DNA of 64,000 nucleotides from JACOMY01 sp046233115 (GTDB taxonomy: Bacteria > Pseudomonadota > Alphaproteobacteria > Kiloniellales > JACOMY01), in assembly GCA_046233115.1 (NCBI GenBank), contig JBJXHM010000021.1:4976-68975 (forward strand), given 5' to 3'. The notes beneath the pieces are model-generated. The model did no database searches, had not been told where the DNA came from, and was given only the letters and a program-made list of their open reading frames with translations. Position 1 is the stretch's first letter; every line of letters starts with the position of its first letter. A program made the translations under genes and the position numbers. Below are positions 60,268 to 64,000 of the stretch, in pieces.

Positions 60268-63200
60268 ATGGCGACCATCACCGGAACCAACGGCAACGAT
60301 TCTCTGGTCGGCACCAACGACGTCGATACGATTTTCGGCCTGGATGGCGACGACCGACTCTTCGGGCTCGACGCCAGCGACCGGCTGTTAGGCGGCAGCG
60401 GGAACGACAGCCTCTACGGTGCATCCGGTATCGACTCGATCTTCGGCGACAGCGGCAACGACACCCTCTCCGGCGGCAGCAGCGACGATCGCATCTACGG
60501 GCGCGACGGCGACGACATCATCGACCTGGGCGCGGGCACCGGGTTGGAACGGGGTTGGGGCAGCAGTGGCAACGACACCATCACCGCGACCTCCTCCGGC
60601 AACGCCGACCTGCGCGGCGGCGACGGAGACGATGTCATCTATGGCGGCCGGGTCGTCCGGGGATACAGCGGAAATGACACAGCCTCCGGCTTTACCGGTG
60701 ACGACACCCTCTTGGGCGGCGACGGCCCCGATACCCTGTTCGGCGGCACCGGCGACGACGTGGTCGACGGCGATTCCGGTGCGGGCACTCTGTCCGGCGG
60801 CAGTGGCAACGACTTCGTGACCATGGATCGAGACGGCGAACTTGCGGATCTTGCCGTCACCTTCAGTTCGGACGGGAACGCCGTCATCGACGATGGCCCT
60901 GGCGGTAGCACCGGCAGCGAGATCGGATCAGCCGAGACCTTTTCCTTCGAGGGCTCCGACGGAAACGATACCGTCTACGGTGGCACCGAGAAGGACATCA
61001 TCAGCGGCGGGACCGGCAACGATACCGTTTTCGGCGGCAGCGGTGACGACAGCGTCTTCGACGACACCGGCGACGACCGGCTCTACGGCGGCAGCGGTAG
61101 CCATTCCATTGCCGGCGGCAGCGGCAACGACATCGTCGACCTGGGCCCCAGCAACGGCTTTGGCGGCGGCCGAGGAGATGACGGCAACGACACAGTCACG
61201 GCTGCCGGCAGCAGCACCGCCAACATCTACGGCGGCAACGGCAACGATGCTCTCTACGGCAGCGATGATGCCCTCGGCGGTGACGGCGACGACGTGATCG
61301 CCACCGGCAGCGGTGGCGACGACCTGGTCGGCGGCAGCGGTGACGACACGCTCTACGGCGAGTTCGGCGACGACCGTCTGTTCGGCGGCGATGGCAAGGA
61401 CAGTCTCTACGGCGGGACCGGCGACGACACCCTGTCGTCCGGAACGGGGGTCAAGGTGCTGGACGGCGGCAGCGGCAGCGACCGCGTGACACTGGACAAG
61501 ACCAGCGCCACCGATGACCTCATCGTCACCATGTCGGCCGACGGCAACGGCTTCGTCAACGACGGCGCCGGCGGTTCGACCGGCAGCGAACTGCGCTCGA
61601 CCGATTCGCTGACCATCAACTCGGGCGACGGCAACGACACCTTGTTCGGTGCGACCGATCGAGAGGTCTTCCTTGGCCGCGATGGTGACGACACCGGCTT
61701 TGGCGGTTCGGGCGACGATTCCTTCTTCGGCGATAGCGGTCACGATCGTTTCTACGCCGGCTCGGGCGAGGATTCGCTGCGCGGCGGTTCCGGCAACGAT
61801 CTGCTGGATCTGGGCGACGACACCGGCCCGAACCAGCGTGCCTTCGGCGACGACGGCAACGACTCGATCTACGCGCTCGGCGGGGGAACCGAGAATCTCT
61901 ATGGGCAGTCGGGCGACGACATCATCGACGGCGGCGACGTACAGGACGGCGGCGACGGCAACGACACGCTCCGGGGTCGGGACGGCATCGACTTGGCCCG
62001 CGGAGAATCGGGTGAGGATCGCCTCAATGGTCAGGACGGCGATGACCGCCTCTATGGCGGTGTCGGCGACGACTCGATCTTCGGCGGCAGCGGCCTCGAT
62101 ACGATGAACCCAGGCGACGGCATCGACTTCGTGACCGGCGGGTCGGGCGTCGACCGCGTGACCATGTCCCGTTCCGGCCTCGGCCAGGACATCACCCTGG
62201 ACATGGGCGGAACCTCCACCGCCTTCGTCACCGACGGTGTCGGCGGCAGCACCGGCAGCGAGCTGCGTTCGGTGGATATTCTGACCTTCACCGCGGGTAT
62301 GGGCGACGACGTGCTCGGCGGCGGCTCGCTCGACGACCGTTTCGATGCCCGCAGCGGCGACGACACGGTCCGAGGCTACAGCGGCGACGACGACCTCTTC
62401 GGCGACAGCGGCAACGATACCCTCTACGGCGCCAGCGGCCGGGATACGCTCCACGGTGACGACGGCGACGACATCCTCTTCCTGGGCATCGGCGATACCT
62501 TCAACCAGGGGGTTGGCGACAGCGGCAACGACCGAGTCTACGCTGCCGGATCGAGCACCGACAACCTCTACGGAGAGGACGGCGACGACCGCCTCTACGG
62601 CGGCGACTTCCAGAACGCCGGATCGGGAAAGGACCTGCTGGCAGGCGGCTCCGGCGACGACAACCTCGACGGACATTCCGGGAATGACAGCGCCTACGGC
62701 GACGAGGGCGACGACAATCTCGAAGGCGATGACGGCGACGACACCCTGTTCGGAGGCTCCGGCGACGATCGCCTCTACGGGCGCAGCGGCAACGACACGC
62801 TGTCCGCCGGCTCGGGCCTTGACCTGCGCATGCGCGGCGAGGACGGCGACGACGTCTTCCTGATCGGGCTGAACGACGCCACCACCGGCGAGAGCATCGA
62901 TGGCGGCAGTGGCACCGACACCTTGGCGCTGATCACCGGCGCGGAGCTGGCCGACGGGATGATCATCACCTCGGTCGAGCACACCATCCGGATCGGGTCC
63001 AGCGGCAGCGACGTGCTGGCGGGTTCCGGCGCCGACGACACGATGTACGGGCTCAGCGGGGACGACCGCATGTCGGGCCTCGCCGGCAATGACACGCTGT
63101 TCGGCGACGATGGCAACGACAGCCTCTACGGTGGTGGCAACAACGATAGCCTCATCGGCGGCTCTGGCAACGACAGCGCCTATGGCAGCGGCGGCACCGA

Positions 63201-64000
63201 CCGCCTCGAAGGTGAGGCCGGCGACGACACCCTGCGCGGCGGAGGCGGCAGCGACAGGGTCTTCGGTGGGGCCAACGACGATGTGATCGTCGTCGGTGTG
63301 GGCGAGGCCATCTCCGGCGACACGATGAACGGCGGCGGCGGCACCGACACCCTGGTGATCCTGGCCGGCGCGGCGCTTGCCGGCGGCGAGGTGATCTCCT
63401 CGATCGAGAGCACCCTGATCTACGGGACCAGCGGCAACGACACGCTCTACAGCGAGAGTTCAGCCGTTACTCTGTCGGGCCAGACCGGAAACGACCGGCT
63501 CTTCAGCGTCTCAGGGGCCAACAAGCTCTACGGCGACGACAACGTGGACCGTCTGTTCGGCGGCAGCCAGGACGACTGGCTCTACGGCGGCAATCACACC
63601 GACACCCTGGTCGGGGGCAGCGGGATCGACAAGGCCTTCGGCGGCAGCGGTGGGGACCGTTTCCTGGTCGGTGTCGGCGAGATCCAGAGCGGCGAGACCT
63701 ACGACGGCGGCGCCGGCACCGACACCCTGATCCTGGCGACCGGCGTGGTCATCCCCGCCGGGGTGGTGACCACCTCGATCGAGAGCCTGACGGCGGTGGG
63801 CAGCAACGGTGACGACAGCTTCTCCGGCTTCAGCGGCTCGGACGACCTCTCCGGCCGCGACGGCGACGACATTCTGCGCGGCGAGTCCGGCGACGACAGT
63901 CTCTACGGCGGCAGCGGCAGGGATACCTTCTTCGGGGGCGCCGGCGACGACACGCTGGTGGGCGATTCGGCGAACGACAACTTCGCCGGCGGGTCGGGCA
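60268..64000 (+). CDS. Giant RTX calcium-binding protein (3' end outside window)
   Basis: The frame starts MATITGTNGNDSLVGTNDVDTIFG after AGAGGGAAG and stays open to the window end, at least 1244 residues. It consists of RTX nonapeptides interrupted by two recurring modules. Module A (about 60798-60995, 61462-61660, 62135-62338) has a GGSTGSE core flanked by beta-rich sequence. Module B (about 62854-63015, 63283-63440, 63658-63815) has GGxGTDTL...SIE. Such architecture occurs in large secreted or surface-attached RTX adhesins and biofilm proteins. No enzymatic domain is seen, and the secretion signal would lie beyond the window. Calcium binding is expected from the repeats. Confidence 0.9.
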   Translation, partial: MATITGTNGNDSLVGTNDVDTIFGLDGDDRLFGLDASDRLLGGSGNDSLYGASGIDSIFGDSGNDTLSGGSSDDRIYGRDGDDIIDLGAGTGLERGWGSSGNDTITATSSGNADLRGGDGDDVIYGGRVVRGYSGNDTASGFTGDDTLLGGDGPDTLFGGTGDDVVDGDSGAGTLSGGSGNDFVTMDRDGELADLAVTFSSDGNAVIDDGPGGSTGSEIGSAETFSFEGSDGNDTVYGGTEKDIISGGTGNDTVFGGSGDDSVFDDTGDDRLYGGSGSHSIAGGSGNDIVDLGPSNGFGGGRGDDGNDTVTAAGSSTANIYGGNGNDALYGSDDALGGDGDDVIATGSGGDDLVGGSGDDTLYGEFGDDRLFGGDGKDSLYGGTGDDTLSSGTGVKVLDGGSGSDRVTLDKTSATDDLIVTMSADGNGFVNDGAGGSTGSELRSTDSLTINSGDGNDTLFGATDREVFLGRDGDDTGFGGSGDDSFFGDSGHDRFYAGSGEDSLRGGSGNDLLDLGDDTGPNQRAFGDDGNDSIYALGGGTENLYGQSGDDIIDGGDVQDGGDGNDTLRGRDGIDLARGESGEDRLNGQDGDDRLYGGVGDDSIFGGSGLDTMNPGDGIDFVTGGSGVDRVTMSRSGLGQDITLDMGGTSTAFVTDGVGGSTGSELRSVDILTFTAGMGDDVLGGGSLDDRFDARSGDDTVRGYSGDDDLFGDSGNDTLYGASGRDTLHGDDGDDILFLGIGDTFNQGVGDSGNDRVYAAGSSTDNLYGEDGDDRLYGGDFQNAGSGKDLLAGGSGDDNLDGHSGNDSAYGDEGDDNLEGDDGDDTLFGGSGDDRLYGRSGNDTLSAGSGLDLRMRGEDGDDVFLIGLNDATTGESIDGGSGTDTLALITGAELADGMIITSVEHTIRIGSSGSDVLAGSGADDTMYGLSGDDRMSGLAGNDTLFGDDGNDSLYGGGNNDSLIGGSGNDSAYGSGGTDRLEGEAGDDTLRGGGGSDRVFGGANDDVIVVGVGEAISGDTMNGGGGTDTLVILAGAALAGGEVISSIESTLIYGTSGNDTLYSESSAVTLSGQTGNDRLFSVSGANKLYGDDNVDRLFGGSQDDWLYGGNHTDTLVGGSGIDKAFGGSGGDRFLVGVGEIQSGETYDGGAGTDTLILATGVVIPAGVVTTSIESLTAVGSNGDDSFSGFSGSDDLSGRDGDDILRGESGDDSLYGGSGRDTFFGGAGDDTLVGDSANDNFAGGSG

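Noticed and set aside
60928..62982. 684-codon antisense frame within the giant RTX gene
   Set aside because: It is the mirror of the repeat-rich sense frame; the sense strand has the RTX motifs and a proper start, and the antisense product is low-complexity.
60268..64000. 27-base periodicity that could be mistaken for a CRISPR-like or tandem repeat array
   Set aside because: The period is that of nine-residue RTX repeats in an open reading frame, without conserved spacers.
1..64000. Genomic island or prophage
   Set aside because: No integrase, transposase, phage or conjugation gene, and no tRNA attachment site; apart from the RTX ends the gene order is ordinary chromosomal.

Overview
The window looks like chromosomal DNA from a high-GC alphaproteobacterium, most likely in the Rhodospirillales/Kiloniellales neighbourhood. 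I infer this from strong GC bias at third codon positions, the hsp20-DUF1150 pair, the lptC-lptA-lptB-rpoN-hpf-ptsN order, the ileS-lspA-DUF3035 order, a PHB locus with PhaR, a two-domain cold-shock protein and a short-chain-fatty-acyl type XRE regulator. I saw no integrase, transposase, tRNA, rRNA or CRISPR array.

Layout. Positions 1-3042 hold two RTX (calcium-binding nonapeptide) genes, the first cut by the window edge. Positions 3090-13413 hold a signalling and transport block. It contains a sodium-symporter/histidine-kinase fusion, a small membrane protein, a single-domain response regulator and an XRE regulator, with a divergent LivKHMGF-type ABC transporter. Positions 13729-17777 are ileS-lspA-lipoprotein, followed by a MaoC hydratase, a double cold-shock protein, an oxidoreductase, an esterase and a TonB-like protein. 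Positions 22815-23613 hold hsp20, preceded by what looks like a ROSE RNA thermometer, and DUF1150. Positions 23704-29808 are the minus-strand kdsD-lptCAB-rpoN-hpf-ptsN cluster for LPS export and nitrogen-PTS/hibernation functions. Positions 29875-34165 carry RNase D, an NDUFA9-like protein, a ketopantoate reductase and an acyl-CoA synthetase.

Positions 34317-41191 form a polyhydroxybutyrate locus: PhaR repressor, an unknown protein, a PhaC-like synthase, thiolase and acetoacetyl-CoA reductase, with a DacB-type carboxypeptidase inserted. Positions 41325-50321 are ordinary metabolism: exporter, cupin, GST, glyoxalase II, methyltransferase, SMP-30-like protein, metXW, chorismate mutase and hisC. 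Positions 50413-52183 form a sulfur-handling unit (rhodanese and DsrE-like proteins) divergent from an NsrR-like Rrf2 regulator. Positions 52190-56505 encode an RND efflux pump and its adaptor. Positions 56739-59357 are a thiamine-precursor importer (thiYZX) behind a TPP riboswitch. The window ends in a giant third RTX gene that runs off the edge.

The most unusual observation is in the 3-8.4 kb block. The XRE regulator carries, between its HTH and its C-terminal DUF2083-like domain, a segment that closely resembles the HisKA phospho-acceptor segment of the histidine kinase a few genes away. It keeps the histidine but has no ATPase domain. With a CheY-like protein between them, this suggests a phospho-signalling route that ends on a DNA-binding protein. 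Other points worth checking are the ROSE-like thermometer, the long frame overlap at the start of the PhaC-like gene, the histone-H1-like tail on PhaR, the mosaic RTX gene at 1.7-3.0 kb and a dispersed intergenic repeat.
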